Shown here: in pieces, positions 31,662 through 41,754 of the stretch
Position numbering within the stretch: the stretch's first letter is position 1
Layout of the letters: each line of letters opens with the position of its first letter
NCBI RefSeq assembly: GCF_019097845.1
Contig: NZ_JAHRGM010000035.1
Location: 310,001-374,000 of the forward strand
Direction of reading: 5' to 3'
DNA length: 64,000 bases
DNA from: Sphingobium sp. AS12
GTDB taxonomy: Bacteria; Pseudomonadota; Alphaproteobacteria; Sphingomonadales; Sphingomonadaceae
Made by a program: the position numbers and the translations under genes
The notes under the pieces: generated by a model
What the model was told of the DNA's origin: nothing
Seen by the model: only the letters and a program-made list of their open reading frames with translations
Database searches by the model: none

Positions 31662-32260
31662 AGGGGATGGGGATGATCAGGATGATGGGCGCGACGGTCG
31701 CGCTGCTGGTGGCCGCGTCGCCGGTGCAGGCGGGTAACAGCCTGATCGCGCCGGGGGCCAAGATTCTCGTGGCGAAATCGGCGCTGGCCGTGACGCCCGC
31801 GAGCGAATGGAACAAGCTGGGCGCGCGGCCGGGGCGTAATTCGGAAAGCTGGACGCTGGATGGCGATGGCCTGAATGAGATCACCTTCTATGGCGGCATT
31901 CCCGACGGTCGCACGCTGTTTCGCGAGGTGGACAAGCGTAATCGGCCGTTGCCCAAAGTATCGGGGACGATGCTGATCACCGACATCCCGGCCTTGTTGG
32001 AAAGCAGCTACCGGATCGCACTCAATACGCCGCTGATGAGCATCGACAGTGTCGAACCGGCGCGCTTTGCGGGCGCGGCGGGGGTGCGCTTCACCTACAG
32101 CTATACGCGGCCCGATAGCGAAGTCCGGCGGCTGGGCGAGGCGCGTGCGGCGATGATTGGCGGGCTGCTCTACATGACCACCTATGAAGCGCCTGCGCTC
32201 TATTATTTCGAGCGTGACCTGACAGCCTTCCGCCAGATCGCGGACAGCGCCGCGCTGTAA
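31658..32260 (+). CDS. Exported unknown protein, 200 aa
   Basis: Third gene of the M48 operon. MKGMGMIRMMGATVALLVAA is a signal peptide with cleavage near VQAG. The mature part has beta strands (GDGLNEITFYGGIPDGRTLF, GVRFTYSYTRPD) and no cysteines or known motif. It is most likely periplasmic, and it is conserved by context with the M48 protease. A terminator follows at once. Confidence 0.72.
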   Translation: MKGMGMIRMMGATVALLVAASPVQAGNSLIAPGAKILVAKSALAVTPASEWNKLGARPGRNSESWTLDGDGLNEITFYGGIPDGRTLFREVDKRNRPLPKVSGTMLITDIPALLESSYRIALNTPLMSIDSVEPARFAGAAGVRFTYSYTRPDSEVRRLGEARAAMIGGLLYMTTYEAPALYYFERDLTAFRQIADSAAL

Positions 32261-32265
32261 GTTAA

Positions 32266-32295
32266 GGGGCGCGTCCCGCAACGCGCCCCGTTTTG
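32266..32295 (+). terminator. Terminator of the M48 operon
   Basis: Nine perfect base pairs, GGGGCGCGT with ACGCGCCCC, loop CCCGCA, then GTTTTG. It lies five bases after the stop codon and between convergent genes, so it may serve both. Confidence 0.85.
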
Positions 32296-32299
32296 TCCC

Positions 32300-34339
32300 T
32301 TACCAGATCTTCACCCGCTCGTTCGGCTTCAGGCTAAGCTTGCCGTCGGGCGCGGGTTTGAAGGCGTCGTACCAGGCGTCGAAATTGCGCACGATGTCGG
32401 CGCGATATTGCGACGGGGCGTGCGGATCGGTCACCAAGCGCTGGCGCAGGTTCGCCTCGCGATAATTGCGCCGCCATACCTGCGTCCAGCCCAGGAAAAA
32501 GCGCTGGTCGCCGGTCATGCCGTCGATCACCGGCGCGGGCTTGCCACCCAGCGAGGCATGATAGGCGTCGAGCGCCACCGCGAGGCCACCCAGGTCGCCG
32601 ATATTCTCGCCCAGGGTGAAGGCGCCCTTCACATGCGCGCCGGGGAAGGGTTCATAGGCGTCATATTGCTTGACCAGCTTGTCGGTCAGTCCCTTGAAAT
32701 TGGCGACGTCGGCATCGGTCCACCATTGGTTGAGCTTGCCGGTCTCGTCATATTTCGCGCCCTGATCGTCGAAATGATGGCTCAGTTCATGGCCGATCAC
32801 CGCGCCGATACCGCCATAATTGACCGCCGGATCGGCATGGGGATCAAAGAAGGGCGGTTGCAGGATGGCGGCGGGAAAGACGATCTCGACCATGCCGAAA
32901 TTGGCGTAAGCGTTGATCTCCATCGGGGTCATGCCCCATTCCCAGCGATAGATGGGCTTGCCCAGCTTGCCGATATTATAGTCGAAATCAAACTGGCTGG
33001 CGCGCATCGCATTGCCCAGCAGGTCGTCGCGCCGGATGGTCAGGCCCGCATAGTCGCGCCATTTGTCGGGATAACCGATTTTTGGGGTGAAAGCGGCCAG
33101 CTTCTTGTGCGCGCGCGCCTTGGCGGTGTCGCTCATCCACGGCAGGCCGTCGATGCGGCGACCCATGGCGGCAATCACATTCTTGACCAGAACGTCCATC
33201 GCCGCCTTGGTTTCGGGCGGGAAATATTGCGCGACATAGGCCTTGCCGACTTCCTCGCCGAGCGAATCTTTGAGGAAATCAACGCCCCGCTTCCACCGTG
33301 CCTCGCGCTCCGGCGTGCCGGACAGGGTGGTGCCGTAAAAGGCGAAATCGGCGTTGGCGATGCTGTCGGGCAGCTTGTCGGCATAGGCGTGCAGGCTGCG
33401 CAGCAGCAATGCGTCCTTCAGCACGCCGATCGGCGCGCTGGCGATCAGCGCGGCTTCCCCGGTGATCGCCGACGGCTGGGCGACGAGCAGGTCGGTGGGG
33501 GTCAGGCCGTTGGCCTTGAAATAGGCGGCGAAGTCGAAGCCGGGCGCGGCCTTTTGCAGCGCGGCCAGCGTCAGCTTGTTATAGGTCTTGTCGGCGTCGC
33601 GGCTGTCAATCTGGGTCCAGTGGACTTTGGCAATTTCCGTCTCGAACGCCATCAGCGCGGCGGCGCGGGCCTTGGCATCGCTTTCGCCCGCCAGCGTCAG
33701 CATGGTCTCCAGATGCGCGACATAGGCGGCGCGGATCTTGGCCATTTCCGGCTTTTCATCCAGATAAAAGTCGCGGTCGGGCAGGCCTAGACCGCTCTGG
33801 CTCATGGAGAGGATATAGGTTTCGGGGTCTTTGTCATCCTGCCCGACATAGAAGCGGAACGGGCCACTGATTCCGGTGCGGGCGGCCTTGGCAGCGACAA
33901 GCGCGTAGCTGGCCTTGTCCTTCACGCCCTTGATCTCGGCCAGCCAGGGCTTGATTGGGGCCAGCCCCTTCGCCTCGACCGCAGCGGTATCGAGATAGCT
34001 GGCATAGGCCGCGCCGATCTTGCTGTTGGCGTCGCCCTTGGCCGCGTCCAGGATCGCGCGGGTGCGGGTGCGCGACAGTTCGTCGAGCGTGTTGAACGCG
34101 CCATAGTTGGACTTGTCGGCGGGGATGGGCGTGTTTTTCGCCCATGTGCCGTTGGCATGGAGGTAGAAATCATCGCCGACCTTCACCGACGGGTCCATGC
34201 CTGCGGCGTCGAAGCCATAGCTGCCATAGGTCGGCTTGGCAGGTGCGGTAGCGGTCGGGGTAGCAGGCTGTTGCGCGTGCGCGATGGCGGCGGTCAGCGC
34301 GAGCGCGGAGGCGGCAGCGCGCAGGAGGAGGTGGTTCAT
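32300..34339 (-). CDS. M13-family metallopeptidase (neprilysin/PepO-like)
   Basis: 679 aa from the ATG at 34339 (MNHLLLRAAASALALTAAIA, signal peptide). Zinc peptidase of the neprilysin class that cuts oligopeptides in the periplasm. The active site is HELSHHFDDQG with downstream ENIGDLGG (third ligand and family motif), and NAYANFG plus a QPPFFD block complete the M13 pattern. It is convergent with the M48 operon and monocistronic as far as visible. Confidence 0.93.
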   Translation of the reverse strand: MNHLLLRAAASALALTAAIAHAQQPATPTATAPAKPTYGSYGFDAAGMDPSVKVGDDFYLHANGTWAKNTPIPADKSNYGAFNTLDELSRTRTRAILDAAKGDANSKIGAAYASYLDTAAVEAKGLAPIKPWLAEIKGVKDKASYALVAAKAARTGISGPFRFYVGQDDKDPETYILSMSQSGLGLPDRDFYLDEKPEMAKIRAAYVAHLETMLTLAGESDAKARAAALMAFETEIAKVHWTQIDSRDADKTYNKLTLAALQKAAPGFDFAAYFKANGLTPTDLLVAQPSAITGEAALIASAPIGVLKDALLLRSLHAYADKLPDSIANADFAFYGTTLSGTPEREARWKRGVDFLKDSLGEEVGKAYVAQYFPPETKAAMDVLVKNVIAAMGRRIDGLPWMSDTAKARAHKKLAAFTPKIGYPDKWRDYAGLTIRRDDLLGNAMRASQFDFDYNIGKLGKPIYRWEWGMTPMEINAYANFGMVEIVFPAAILQPPFFDPHADPAVNYGGIGAVIGHELSHHFDDQGAKYDETGKLNQWWTDADVANFKGLTDKLVKQYDAYEPFPGAHVKGAFTLGENIGDLGGLAVALDAYHASLGGKPAPVIDGMTGDQRFFLGWTQVWRRNYREANLRQRLVTDPHAPSQYRADIVRNFDAWYDAFKPAPDGKLSLKPNERVKIW

Positions 34340-34440
34340 CAAAGCATCCCTTGCTTGAGTGGGCGCGGCGAACCGCACCCTGCATGACGGGACTTGAACG
34401 CCTGTCCAACTATCCTGTCCATGTCGTTGGTCGAATATTA

Positions 34441-35070
34441 TCAGCCGTTGAAAGGATCGGAAAGCCGGATATGCGTGGCAAAGGCGGCGGCCAGCGTGGC
34501 GGGATGGAGAGGATCGAGCAAAGGCAGGCGGCCAAGACTGGGAATATTGGCCAGTTGCGGGATGATCCGCTCATTCTCTTCATGGCGTTCGCCGATGAAG
34601 GCGATGCCTGCGATCGGCACATTGCGGGCGCGCAGGGCTTCGATGCTGAGCAGGCTGTGGTTGATCGTGCCGAGCGCGGTGCGGGCGCACAGTATGACCG
34701 GCTGACCCCAATGGGCGAACAGGTCGGCCATCAGCAGCGTCTCGCTGACCGGCACCAGCACGCCGCCCGCGCCCTCCACTACCAGCGGGCCATCGACCTG
34801 TGGCAGCGCCAGCCGGTCGAGAGAAATTTCCACCCCGTCGATCCGCGCGGCGAGATGGGGGGAGGCGGGGGTGGTCAGGCGATAGGCTTCGGGCAGGATA
34901 TGGCTGGCGGGCAGGCCGGAAAGGCGGGCGACCTCCTCCTTGTCGCCGTCAGGATCGATGCCCGCCTGGATCGGCTTCCAGTAATAAGCGCGCAGTGCCG
35001 CGGCCAGGCCAGCGGCGAACACTGTCTTACCGATGCCAGTGTCTGTGCCGGTGACGACGAGGATGGTCAT
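34441..35070 (-). CDS. bioD: Dethiobiotin synthetase
   Basis: ATP-dependent carboxylation of diaminopelargonate to dethiobiotin. 209 aa; begins MTILVVTGTDTGIGKTVFAA with the P-loop GTDTGIGKT. KPIQAG and VEGAGGVLVPVSE are the other family blocks. Its start overlaps the end of bioF by ATGA, so bioF-bioD is a coupled pair. No bioB or bioC is in the window. Confidence 0.95.
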   Translation of the reverse strand: MTILVVTGTDTGIGKTVFAAGLAAALRAYYWKPIQAGIDPDGDKEEVARLSGLPASHILPEAYRLTTPASPHLAARIDGVEISLDRLALPQVDGPLVVEGAGGVLVPVSETLLMADLFAHWGQPVILCARTALGTINHSLLSIEALRARNVPIAGIAFIGERHEENERIIPQLANIPSLGRLPLLDPLHPATLAAAFATHIRLSDPFNG

Positions 35071-36191
35071 TTGACGATCCGTTGCAGCTCGCGGCCCAGC
35101 GCGGCGATGTCGGCGCGGCTGACGTTGAGGGTGAGCGAGATGCGCAGTCGGCTAGTGCCGGGCGGGACGGTGGGCGGGCGGATGCCGCGCACGTCGAAGC
35201 CTGCCTCCTGCAAGTCGGCGGCGACGGCCATGGTGCGGCTGTCCTCGCCCAATATGACCGGCACGATCTGGCTGCGCGGGGCGGGCAGGCCGAGCGGGCC
35301 GCAGATAGATTCGGCCGCGTCCTGCCGCAAAGTCGTCAGCCGGTCACGCAGGTCGCCCGCCTCCTCGATCCGGTCGAGCGCGGCGGAGACGGCGACCGCC
35401 ATCAGTGGCGAGGGCGCGGTGGAAAAGATGAAGGCGCGGGCGCGGTTGATGAGATAGTCGATATGGATGCGCTGGCCGCAGATCAGCGCGCCTTCGACCC
35501 CCATCGCCTTGCCGCAGGTGTGCAGGGTGATGACATTGTGCAGGCCATCAAGCCCGGCTGAAAGCCCGCGCCCGCCCGGACCGAACACGCCGGTGCCATG
35601 GGCTTCGTCCAGGATCAGCATCCCGTGATGCTTTGCCGCGAGGCGGGCGAGATCGGTGAGCGAGGCGATGTCGCCGTCCATCGAATAGAGGGTTTCGGCC
35701 GCGATCCAGATGCGGCCCTTGCCCCCTTCGGCGCGGAAGGCGGCGATCAGATCGGCGAAGCTCTGCACGTCGTTGTGGCGGGCGAACACGGCGGCGGCCT
35801 TGCTCATGCGGATGCCGTCATGAGCGCTGGCATGGATCAGTTCATCGGCGACGATCAGGTCGCCGCGCTGGGGCAGGGTGGCGAACAGGGCGAGGTTGCC
35901 GACATAGCCATTGGCGACGAACAAAGCAGCCTGAGTGCGGAAGAAATCGGCGGCCTTCGCCTCCAGCCCTTCATGTTCGGGCGCATTGCCGCGCAGGAGG
36001 CGCGATCCGCCCGACCCGACCGGCACGCCGCGCCCGATCGCGTCGGCGACAGCGCCCGCAATGATCGGATCGCCTGACAGGCCCAGATAGTCGTTGGAGG
36101 CAAAATCGCGGCCCGACCGTGGGATCAGGCGGCGCAACCGGCCGCGCGATTCCAGCGCGGCCAGCTGTCTGGCAAAGGGTTCGGCAGTCAT
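35067..36191 (-). CDS. bioF: 8-Amino-7-oxononanoate synthase
   Basis: PLP enzyme that condenses pimeloyl-ACP or -CoA with alanine. I choose the ATG at 36191 (MTAEPFARQLAALESRGRLR); the open frame above it continues for 66 codons without family resemblance. RDFASNDYLGLSGDP, GSGGSRLLRGNAPEHE, ILDEAHGTGVFG and TLHTCGKAMGVEGA (PLP lysine) are clear. Length is 374 aa. It forms a coupled pair with bioD. Confidence 0.95.
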   Translation of the reverse strand: MTAEPFARQLAALESRGRLRRLIPRSGRDFASNDYLGLSGDPIIAGAVADAIGRGVPVGSGGSRLLRGNAPEHEGLEAKAADFFRTQAALFVANGYVGNLALFATLPQRGDLIVADELIHASAHDGIRMSKAAAVFARHNDVQSFADLIAAFRAEGGKGRIWIAAETLYSMDGDIASLTDLARLAAKHHGMLILDEAHGTGVFGPGGRGLSAGLDGLHNVITLHTCGKAMGVEGALICGQRIHIDYLINRARAFIFSTAPSPLMAVAVSAALDRIEEAGDLRDRLTTLRQDAAESICGPLGLPAPRSQIVPVILGEDSRTMAVAADLQEAGFDVRGIRPPTVPPGTSRLRISLTLNVSRADIAALGRELQRIVK

Positions 36192-36417
36192 GGCCGGGGC
36201 TATAGGCGCGGGGGCGGAACTTCGCAAACTTCGCCCATGTTCATATATGCACATTTCAGGCGAAACTGTGCGCGGCCCCCGGTGCAATGGCAGGGGCGGG
36301 ACGGACGATGGGAAAGAGCGGAGCGGGCGGAATTGTAGCAGGATGGGGGGATGTAGGACAGGGTGAGGTTGGCCTGACCGCAGGGCCATCGCATATGACT
36401 TTCCGTTATCCCCACAC

Positions 36418-36507
36418 CGTCATGCTGAATTTATTGCAGCATCCATTTCTCGTCGCGAGCGGCGGCTTTTGCGGCACGATGGATGCTGAAACAAGTTCAG
36501 CATGACG
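36418..36507. repeat. Dispersed palindromic repeat (copy B)
   Basis: Arms of 29 bases, CGTCATGCTGAATTTATTG... facing ...CAAGTTCAGCATGACG, with four mismatches. It shares the flank ATGACTTTCCGTTATCC and most arm sequence with the copy at 59739. The surrounding gene-free stretch 36192-36558 (367 bases) otherwise shows only a short purine-rich part near 36290-36330 and possible promoters of bioF, none convincing. Confidence 0.75.
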
Positions 36508-36558
36508 TAGTAAAATATGGGAATGTTCTATATGCGACAGCCCTGCGCTTACCGGTTT

Positions 36559-37239
36559 TCAGAACGCAAAGCCCAGCGACAGCGACGCCACATGGTCGTT
36601 ACTGTCGTCGGCACCAGGGCGGAAGCCGTGCTGGTGGAGATAGCCGATTTCCATGTTCACATTTTTGGCCAGCGGCGTGGAGATGGCGATCAGGTTGCGC
36701 ATCCGCTCTTCGCCCTGCACCCGCTGGAAATTGGTCTTGTTCAGATCGAAAAAGCTCTCATGGCTCAGCACCAGCGCGGTCTTGCCGCCCTCCTGAAAGG
36801 GCAGGACGAATTTCACATAGGGGCGCAGGCGATAGGCGGTGCCGTCCACCCCGTCGCGCCATCGCTCCTCGATCCGCATCCGCGCGCTGAGCGACCCGCG
36901 ACCGATTTTCAGGATATTGTCGGCGGTGATCTGCTGGCGGCCGCGATGCTCCATGACGGTGAAGTCGCCCCCTGCATATTGCGGGTCATGGGTGTAACCG
37001 GCCCAGAGCGTGACCTGCTTGCTCAGCTTGTAGCCGATCAGCGTGTTGGACTCGATCTCATACAACCCTTTGCGATCGTCACTGAAGCGGGCGACGACTT
37101 CCTGCGACAGCCGCCATTTGTCGCCCAGCTTCACTGTCGCATTGGCGGTGGTCCAGAGCTGCTCATCCTCGCTGGCACGGGCTGTCGTCGGCAGCGCCAG
37201 CACGGCGAGAAGGGGCAGCAGGGCAAAAGGCAGGCGCAT
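36559..37239 (-). CDS. DUF2490 outer-membrane beta-barrel protein
   Basis: 226 aa, starts MRLPFALLPLLAVLALPTTA (signal peptide, cleaved near ARAS). The mature chain shows alternating strand patterns with aromatic ends (EDEQLWTTANATVKLGDKWR, LIGYKLSKQVTLWAGYTHDP) and ends in phenylalanine (LSLGFAF), the mark of outer-membrane barrels. DUF2490 has no assigned role. It is monocistronic, with a 113-base upstream gap to the S9 peptidase stop. Confidence 0.87.
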   Translation of the reverse strand: MRLPFALLPLLAVLALPTTARASEDEQLWTTANATVKLGDKWRLSQEVVARFSDDRKGLYEIESNTLIGYKLSKQVTLWAGYTHDPQYAGGDFTVMEHRGRQQITADNILKIGRGSLSARMRIEERWRDGVDGTAYRLRPYVKFVLPFQEGGKTALVLSHESFFDLNKTNFQRVQGEERMRNLIAISTPLAKNVNMEIGYLHQHGFRPGADDSNDHVASLSLGFAF

Positions 37240-37352
37240 GGATCATCGTCTCCGCCGCCAGTGTGGCGGTGCGGCGCCTCTATGAACATTGCGTGACGTT
37301 ACAGTGACTAAAATGTTTCTTTTTTGTGACTAATCATTGCCATTAGGGCCTA

Positions 37353-39311
37353 TCATGCCGGATTATGGGCCTTGAGAAATGCGTCCATCTGTTCGAGAAA
37401 TTCCACCCGATCCGCCTCGCGGGAAAAATGATGATCGGCCAGCGGTTGTTCGACATAGATATAGTCGCGTCCCTGGACCTTGCCTGCGGCCTTCAGCTTT
37501 TCCGCCATCTCGCGTGATTGGTTGACCTGCACGCGACGGTCTTTCTTGCCGTGCATCAGCAGGATCGGCGTCACAAATTGCGCGGCGAAATGGACCGGCG
37601 ATACCGCCACGAAATCGGGCGCCTGTTCCTTCAGCCAGGCCTTGCGCGTGCCATGGTTGAGGAAGCGACTGTCATAGCGCATCATCGCTGCCAGGTCCGA
37701 TACGCCAGCATAGGAGATGGCGCAGCGATATTTCGCCGGGTCACGCTGGGCCGCGCGCATCGCGGCATAGCCGCCATAGGACGCCCCCACCATGCAGACG
37801 CGCTTGGGGTCGGCAATCCCTTGTTCGACCGCCCAGTCAACCGCATCATTCAGGTCGTCCTGCATGGCCAGGCCCCATTGTCCTTCACCCTTTTCCGCAA
37901 AGGCGGTGCCATAGCCCGACGACCCGCGATAATTGGGTTGCAGGACGGCATAGCCGCGCCACGCCAGGAATTGCACCCACCAGTCCCAATCCTCGCTGTC
38001 GCGGGCGAAGGGGCCGCCATGGGGCATCAGGATGAGCGGCAAGCCTTTTGCCGTCGAACCGACAGGGAGGGTCAGGACGGCAGCGATCTCCAGCCCATCG
38101 CGCGCCTTGTAGCGAATGGTCTTGACCGGACCGAGATGTGCCTTCGTGCTGAACCGGTCGCTGACCTTGGACAAGAGGCTCATCGCGCCAGCGTTGGTAT
38201 CATAATAATAATAGGCACCTGGCTGATCGGCAGAGCCGACATGGACGATCATCCTTTGCCGGTCGCGGCTGAGCGATATGATACGCGCGCGCCGATCAGG
38301 AACCGCCTTGTCCAGATCCGCCTGAATCTTGGCCAGCGTGGCGTCGAACCAATGGACCGACGGCGCGTCTGCGGTATAGCCGACCCCGGCGAGCGCCATC
38401 CCGCTGCTGTCGGCCGATATGCTGCCTATATCAAAGCCCGGAACGGAAAAAATCTTTTTCCCCAGTTCCAGCGTGGCGAGGTCCAGTTCGTAGAGAGCAT
38501 CGGTGCCTTCCCGATCATCCTCTGCAATCGCCTTGTTCGGATCAGCGGTAAAGAGCAGCGGCGAGACAAGCGATTCGTCACGACGGCGATCGGCGCGATC
38601 AATCGTGCGGAAAGAGGCTTTTCGGTCCGGGCGATAGAGCAGCGTCGCTGTCCGAGTGGCATCATTATAGCCCACGCCCATCCGAACAGTGCCGGTCGCG
38701 TCGGTAAACCAACGCCCGACATGGGGCTTTGGTGAGACGACACTGTGCATCCGTCCGGTGCTGACGTCGATTTCATCGACGCTGGGCCAGAAGCCCGGAT
38801 CGTTGGAATATATCGAGCTTTGGTATGAAAGCATGATGCGCGGCGTTTCGTCGCGGGCAATCCAGATGACATCGTCGGCATTTTGCGCGGCGACTTTTTT
38901 TGCCAGCAAATTTACCTTGCTGCCGTCGCGCTTTATGCTGGCGACACGGCTGATATACCATGGCATCCCCTGCACATTGGTTTCGGTGCCGACGCCGGCT
39001 ATCAGCCAGTCGTCATTGACCCATTGCCACCAGTTCAGGTCGTTTTCGCCCAGCCCTATGGAGCGCAGACCGTCACTCCCTTCAAATATGTCGGCGATGA
39101 CGAGCCGTTGTACTCCGCCGATCGCAACACGGCTGGCGACATGCCGTCCGTTGGGCGACAGGGCCGGCGTGTTCATCAGCGGCAGGGCGGCGAAATCCTT
39201 TAACGTATAGGCGGGTTGAGCAGGCGGGGCCGGTGCAACGGTGGCATCGGTTTGCGCCATCGCGGCGAAAGGCAGGGCGGTGCCGACAAACCATGCAAAA
39301 ACTGCCTTCAT
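37353..39311 (-). CDS. S9-family prolyl oligopeptidase, exported
   Basis: 652 aa from the ATG at 39311 (MKAVFAWFVGTALPFAAMAQ, signal peptide). The N-terminal half is a beta-propeller with repeated strands; the C-terminal alpha/beta-hydrolase domain holds the serine in GASYGGYAA, the aspartate in MHGKKDRRV and the histidine in DHHFSREAD. LMPHGGPFARD is the oxyanion region. Expected to cut short peptides in the periplasm. It follows hppA after a hairpin. Confidence 0.92.
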   Translation of the reverse strand: MKAVFAWFVGTALPFAAMAQTDATVAPAPPAQPAYTLKDFAALPLMNTPALSPNGRHVASRVAIGGVQRLVIADIFEGSDGLRSIGLGENDLNWWQWVNDDWLIAGVGTETNVQGMPWYISRVASIKRDGSKVNLLAKKVAAQNADDVIWIARDETPRIMLSYQSSIYSNDPGFWPSVDEIDVSTGRMHSVVSPKPHVGRWFTDATGTVRMGVGYNDATRTATLLYRPDRKASFRTIDRADRRRDESLVSPLLFTADPNKAIAEDDREGTDALYELDLATLELGKKIFSVPGFDIGSISADSSGMALAGVGYTADAPSVHWFDATLAKIQADLDKAVPDRRARIISLSRDRQRMIVHVGSADQPGAYYYYDTNAGAMSLLSKVSDRFSTKAHLGPVKTIRYKARDGLEIAAVLTLPVGSTAKGLPLILMPHGGPFARDSEDWDWWVQFLAWRGYAVLQPNYRGSSGYGTAFAEKGEGQWGLAMQDDLNDAVDWAVEQGIADPKRVCMVGASYGGYAAMRAAQRDPAKYRCAISYAGVSDLAAMMRYDSRFLNHGTRKAWLKEQAPDFVAVSPVHFAAQFVTPILLMHGKKDRRVQVNQSREMAEKLKAAGKVQGRDYIYVEQPLADHHFSREADRVEFLEQMDAFLKAHNPA

Positions 39312-39332
39312 TCCTACCCCCAGAAAACCATC

Positions 39333-39361
39333 AACCCCGCCCTGGGAAATAGGGCGGGGTT
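39333..39361 (-). terminator. Hairpin after hppA
   Basis: A perfect 11-base-pair stem, AACCCCGCCCT with AGGGCGGGGTT, loop of 7. It lies between the hppA stop (39410) and the S9 gene start. There is no long T-run, so it is likely an attenuating or rho-aided terminator. Confidence 0.65.
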
Positions 39362-39409
39362 GGCGCTTCGTCACGATTTTTTTGTTATCGTTTCAGTCCG
39401 TTGTGGAGC

Positions 39410-41536
39410 CTACATCCCCCCATGCGCCAGCGCGGCCAGCAGCAGCAGCGCAACGATGTTGGTGATCTTGATCATCGGGTTGACCGCTGGCCCGGCGGTG
39501 TCCTTGTAGGGATCACCCACCGTGTCGCCGGTGACGGCGGCTTTGTGGGCTTCGCTGCCCTTGCCGCCATGGTTGCCATCCTCGATATATTTCTTCGCAT
39601 TGTCCCATGCGCCGCCGCCACTGGTCATGGAGATCGCAACGAACAGGCCCGACACGATGACGCCCAGCAGCAGCGCGCCCAAGGCGGCAAAGCCGTTGGA
39701 GACGCCCGCGACGGCGGCGATGATGAAATAGACGATGATGGGTGCCAGGACGGGCAGGAGCGAGGGGATGATCATTTCCTTGATCGCCGCCTTCGTCACC
39801 AGATCGACCGTGCGGGCATAGTCGGGCTTGCTGGTGCCGTCCATGATGCCCTTATTTTCCGCAAATTGCGCGCGGACGTCCTTCACCACGTCACCGGCGG
39901 CACGGCCCACGGCGGTCATGCCCATCGCCCCGAACAGATAGGGAAGCAAAGCACCCAGCAGCAGCCCGACGATGACATAGGGGTTGGAGAGGCTGAAATC
40001 GACCGGGGCGGTCAGGCCCAGCGCCGAATTGTAAAATTTCAGATCCTCCGTATAGGCGCCAAACAGCACCAGCGCGGCCAGGCCCGCCGAGCCGATGGCA
40101 TAGCCCTTCGTCACCGCCTTGGTCGTGTTGCCGACCGCGTCCAATGCGTCGGTCTTGACCCGGACGCTGTCGTCCAGATGCGCCATTTCGGCGATCCCGC
40201 CCGCATTGTCGGTAACCGGGCCATAGGCGTCGAGCGCCACGACCATTCCGGCCAGCGCCAGCATGGCGGTGGCGGCAAAGGCGATGCCGATGAGGCCCGC
40301 CAACTGGTGCGCGACAATGATGCCTGCGACGATCACCAATGTGGGCAAAGCGGTCGATTCCAGGCTGACGGCCAGCCCCTGAATGACGTTGGTGCCGTGG
40401 CCGGTTTCCGATGCCTTGGCGATGGAGCGGACCGGGCGGTAATTGGTGCCGGTATAATATTCCGTGATGACGACCAGCAGCCCGGTGACGGCCAGGCCGA
40501 CCATCATCGACCAGAACAGGTCCATGCCGGTATAGCCGCCGACCCCGTCCAGATCCGCGCCGAACACGGCGTGCATGTCGCCCAGCGTGCGCCAGGTGAC
40601 ATAATAGATGGCGGGGATGGACAGGATCGCTGTGACCCAGAAGCCCTTGTAGAGCGCGCCCATGATCGACTGGCTGGCCCCCAGCCGGACGAAATAGGTG
40701 CCGATGATGGAGGTGATGATGCACACGCCGCCCACGATCAGCGGGAGCGACATCAGGTTCATCTTGAAGGCGTTGTCGACCCCAGCAACCAGCAGCGCGA
40801 TCAGCACCATGGTTGCGCCGACGGTGACAACATAGGTTTCAAACAGGTCGGCGGCCATGCCTGCGCAATCGCCGACATTGTCGCCGACATTGTCGGCGAT
40901 GACGGCGGGGTTGCGCGGGTCATCCTCCGGTATTCCGGCCTCGACCTTGCCCACCAGATCCGCGCCGACGTCAGCCGCCTTGGTGAAGATGCCGCCGCCC
41001 AGACGCGCGAAGATGGAGATGAGGCTTGCGCCGAAGGCCAGCGCGACGAGGCTGTCGATGACGAGCCGGTCGTCAGGCGCATGGCCAGCCGGGCCGGTCA
41101 GATACCAGAAGAACAGGCTGATCGCGAGCAGGGCCAGGCCTGCCACGAGCATCCCGGTGATCGCGCCCGCCCGGAAAGCGACGGTCAATCCGCTTTGCAG
41201 CGTGCCGCGACAGGCTTCGGCGGTGCGGACATTGGCGCGCACCGAAATGTTCATGCCAATGAATCCCGCCGCGCCCGACAGGATCGCGCCGATCAGAAAG
41301 CCGACCGCCGAAGTCAGCCCCAGAAAATAGAATACCAGCAGCGCGACGACCGCGCCGACAATGGCGATGGTGGTATATTGGCGGCCGAGATAGGCCTTGG
41401 CCCCTTCCTGAATGGCGTCCGCGATGGATTGCATGGTGGCATTGCCCGCAGGGGCGCTTAGCACCTGGCGGCTGGTGAACAGGCCGTAGAGCACGGCCAG
41501 CAGGCCGCACCCTATGGCGATGGTGACAATTTGCAT
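39410..41536 (-). CDS. hppA: Membrane-bound proton-pumping pyrophosphatase
   Basis: 708 aa from the ATG at 41536 ([20 protein letters not shown]); the frame stays open 40 codons upstream but lacks membrane character. 14-16 membrane helices. Catalytic core with the acidic signatures [20 protein letters not shown] (pyrophosphate/Mg binding) and [16 protein letters not shown], then [16 protein letters not shown]. The site that decides potassium dependence reads [10 protein letters not shown]; a lysine at the diagnostic Ala/Lys position would make it potassium-independent (H+-PPase), which I infer but did not align. Couples PPi hydrolysis to proton export. Confidence 0.95.
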   Translation of the reverse strand: MQIVTIAIGCGLLAVLYGLFTSRQVLSAPAGNATMQSIADAIQEGAKAYLGRQYTTIAIVGAVVALLVFYFLGLTSAVGFLIGAILSGAAGFIGMNISVRANVRTAEACRGTLQSGLTVAFRAGAITGMLVAGLALLAISLFFWYLTGPAGHAPDDRLVIDSLVALAFGASLISIFARLGGGIFTKAADVGADLVGKVEAGIPEDDPRNPAVIADNVGDNVGDCAGMAADLFETYVVTVGATMVLIALLVAGVDNAFKMNLMSLPLIVGGVCIITSIIGTYFVRLGASQSIMGALYKGFWVTAILSIPAIYYVTWRTLGDMHAVFGADLDGVGGYTGMDLFWSMMVGLAVTGLLVVITEYYTGTNYRPVRSIAKASETGHGTNVIQGLAVSLESTALPTLVIVAGIIVAHQLAGLIGIAFAATAMLALAGMVVALDAYGPVTDNAGGIAEMAHLDDSVRVKTDALDAVGNTTKAVTKGYAIGSAGLAALVLFGAYTEDLKFYNSALGLTAPVDFSLSNPYVIVGLLLGALLPYLFGAMGMTAVGRAAGDVVKDVRAQFAENKGIMDGTSKPDYARTVDLVTKAAIKEMIIPSLLPVLAPIIVYFIIAAVAGVSNGFAALGALLLGVIVSGLFVAISMTSGGGAWDNAKKYIEDGNHGGKGSEAHKAAVTGDTVGDPYKDTAGPAVNPMIKITNIVALLLLAALAHGGM

Positions 41537-41754
41537 GGATGTTCCTCTCCCCCAATTATGACTTTCATCGGCCGCTCCGCAGGGAATGACGGGCGGACGA
41601 AGGGCGCATCGACGGGCGGCCGGACGGGTGGGGTCCGGCATCTGGCACCGCGTCAATCAGCATCAGGCACACGCACATAAGCGGTCCAACCGGGCTGAGA
41701 ATAGGGTGAGATGAAGCTACAGGCCCGACAGCGCGCGTCAAGCGGGTTGGGGGA

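Noticed and set aside
28354..36300. BioR or BirA operator for the biotin genes
   Set aside because: No TTATCTATAA-like box was found upstream of bioA or bioF by eye.
39401..41461. 686-codon open frame on the plus strand across hppA
   Set aside because: Shadow of the pyrophosphatase gene; composition dominated by Gln, Arg, Gly and Asp without any fold pattern.
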